64,000 bases of DNA from assembly GCA_000750105.3 (NCBI GenBank), contig JPHH03000029.1, forward strand, positions 1 through 64,000, given 5' to 3'. Of the stretch, positions 62,681 through 64,000 are shown in pieces (the first letter of the stretch is position 1; the number at the start of each line of letters is the position of its first letter). The stretch is from Tolypocladium sp. Sup5 PDA-1 (Eukaryota; Ascomycota; Sordariomycetes; Hypocreales; Ophiocordycipitaceae). The notes below the pieces were generated by a model, which was not told the DNA's origin, searched no databases, and worked only from the letters and a program-made list of their open reading frames with translations. The position numbers were made by a program, and so were the translations under genes.

Positions 62681-64000
62681 ATGGCCGAATTCATAGTCGG
62701 GACTACACTCGGGGTCACGGGCCTCGTGGTAGGCTTCAAAGGCGCCCTGGATGGTTTCAACTTGCTGGCGGACATCTTTGCATCAGACACCGGTCTCATC
62801 TTCGCGTCTCTGCAATACAACGTCGAGATGATCAAATTTCAGGAATGGGGCCAGCGTCTAAACCTGGAGGATGCGGCGAATTCCTTATTGAAAGGAGAAT
62901 CACCCACGGTACAGAACATAGTCGGGCAAATCATTGTGGAAATCCTCACAATCCAGGAGATAGCCGGGGCAACGTTTGTCGAAAAGTATAAGATGGCGGG
63001 CATCAAGCCGCAGCCGCCCCCGAAAACGGCATCGGGACAGAACATGAGCAGCTTCCAAGACAAGACCAAATGGATTGCGCACATCAAGGGGGAACGGGCA
63101 AAGCTGAAGCAAGGCCACAGAGTTAGCTGGGTGACCCGGGACCAAGTTAAGCTTACTGGGCTCCTCTCAAGGCTGTCCAAGTTGAACCAGGATCTCGAGA
63201 GCCTGGTGCGACCGACTGAATACAACGAGGCTCGAGTCGTTGCCGCCATCTTGAATGGAGTCGATAAACGGCTGTCGCTCGCCCCTCTTCAGCAGCCTGA
63301 TGGCGGCCCAGGAACGCTGCTGGGTTTATCAGCGCTCCTCAAGAAAGTTCAGGAGGAAGACGTCAGGGTCGCGGCAAATCGAGTCAACCACATCGACTCT
63401 TCCTCCCTGACGGTTTTCAGTGACCCGAGCGCAGATACAGGGCGATGTCTCGGTAGTTATGAACCCCCCGGCGGACTCCCTGAACAGGTGTTGCTGGAGT
63501 GGAAGGGAATCGAAGCCAACAACACCGCAAAGGGCGAAATCGTCACCCGCATCCGGGCACTCGGTGCTGTGTTGGCCACGCCCAACTCTCCCCAGTTTCA
63601 CCGGCTGAGCTGTATCGGCGTTTTCGACGATGGAGAGTACGAACAGCGCTCGAAGGGTGGCCGGAGGATCGCACTCGTCTATAGTCTTCCGCGGGCCATT
63701 GATGATAAAGGACCACCTTCGTTGCTGGACTTGATAAAGTCGGCCAAGGATGACCGGACTCGGCCAGCGCTAGGCGAGCGGTTCGAGCTGGCGTATAAGC
63801 TTGCGTCGGCTGTCTCGCTGTTCCACGCTGCGAACTGGCTGCATAAATCGTTCCGGAGCGACTCCATCCTCTTTACCTCCAACAACGCAATCACGGATCC
63901 GTACATAGCAGGGTTCCAGTACAGCCGACCTGCAGCAGCCACATCAATTGAAAGCAGGGAGTTGGGCGTGCCCGAGTTGGACCTGTACTACCACCCGGAC
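62681..64000 (+). CDS. HeLo-type N-terminal protein with degenerate kinase-like region (partial)
   Basis: Open without a stop from the ATG at 62681 to the window edge, so 440 residues are seen and the C-terminus is missing. The N-terminus (FIVGTTLGVTGLVVGFKGAL, LLADIFASDTGLIFASLQYN, FQEWGQRLNL) matches the HeLo/prion-inhibition domain, a helical bundle whose exposed first helix perforates membranes in HET-S-type fungal cell-death proteins. After a linker, residues about 255-440 resemble the kinase-like C-terminal region common in such fungal proteins, with LAYKLASAVSLFHAANWLHK and SDSILF at the catalytic-loop position. The catalytic Asp and the following Asn are replaced and no DFG is visible, so it reads as a pseudokinase. 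Likely intracellular; role in non-self recognition is inferred from family. Confidence 0.85.
   Translation, partial: MAEFIVGTTLGVTGLVVGFKGALDGFNLLADIFASDTGLIFASLQYNVEMIKFQEWGQRLNLEDAANSLLKGESPTVQNIVGQIIVEILTIQEIAGATFVEKYKMAGIKPQPPPKTASGQNMSSFQDKTKWIAHIKGERAKLKQGHRVSWVTRDQVKLTGLLSRLSKLNQDLESLVRPTEYNEARVVAAILNGVDKRLSLAPLQQPDGGPGTLLGLSALLKKVQEEDVRVAANRVNHIDSSSLTVFSDPSADTGRCLGSYEPPGGLPEQVLLEWKGIEANNTAKGEIVTRIRALGAVLATPNSPQFHRLSCIGVFDDGEYEQRSKGGRRIALVYSLPRAIDDKGPPSLLDLIKSAKDDRTRPALGERFELAYKLASAVSLFHAANWLHKSFRSDSILFTSNNAITDPYIAGFQYSRPAAATSIESRELGVPELDLYYHPD

Noticed and set aside
1..64000. Biosynthetic gene cluster, CRISPR array or intact transposon
   Set aside because: No polyketide or peptide synthase, no regularly spaced direct repeats with spacers, and no transposase or reverse-transcriptase motif was seen on either strand.

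Overview
This is nuclear DNA from a filamentous ascomycete, most likely a sordariomycete and possibly a hypocrealean; the order is an inference. The signs are short spliceosomal introns (about 49-137 nt, mostly GT..AG with CTNAC-type branch sites), strong G/C preference at third codon positions, and gene families typical of Pezizomycotina: a CAP20/MPL1 perilipin, the CYS3 sulfur regulator, a CFEM protein, HET-C and a HeLo-domain protein. There is no CRISPR array, no rRNA, and no intact transposon or tRNA that I can support. The window opens with 43 G residues, which look like a contig-end artefact.

Layout. 0-8.5 kb: three genes on the minus strand (exocyst SEC6, box C/D snoRNP assembly factor BCD1, a DENN-domain protein). 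8.5-17.6 kb: a 9.1 kb stretch with no gene, rich in short repeats. 17.6-22.5 kb: perilipin-like CAP20, a pirin with an N-terminal membrane anchor, and a GPI-type CFEM protein. 22.5-27.6 kb: a second gene-poor stretch. 27.6-46.9 kb: the large subunit of ribonucleotide reductase, a TATDN1-type nuclease, kinetochore CHL4/Mis15, the bZIP regulator CYS3, a small mitochondrial protein, a class I/II aminotransferase, a vWA protein and a large coiled-coil protein of unknown function. 49-53 kb: an RBM39/Rsd1-type splicing factor and sphingolipid alpha-hydroxylase SCS7. 54-59 kb: HET-C and a mitochondrial-type PP2C phosphatase. 59.9-64 kb: a metallophosphoesterase, an orphan 193-aa protein, and a HeLo-type protein with a degenerate kinase-like C-terminal region that runs off the right edge.

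How the genes relate. Most are unlinked housekeeping functions (secretion, DNA precursor supply, chromosome segregation, sulfur control, splicing, lipid metabolism) and do not form a cluster. The 17.6-22.5 kb group is enriched for lipid-droplet and surface functions often tied to host interaction. The last 10 kb joins two families linked to fungal non-self recognition and cell death (HET-C and HeLo), with an orphan gene and A/T-richer spacers; this is the most accessory-like part. Several introns can be retained without a frameshift or sit at functionally sensitive places (RNR1 C-terminal cysteines, CYS3, the vWA gene, the coiled-coil gene). Exon coordinates are my own splice-site calls and lack transcript support.
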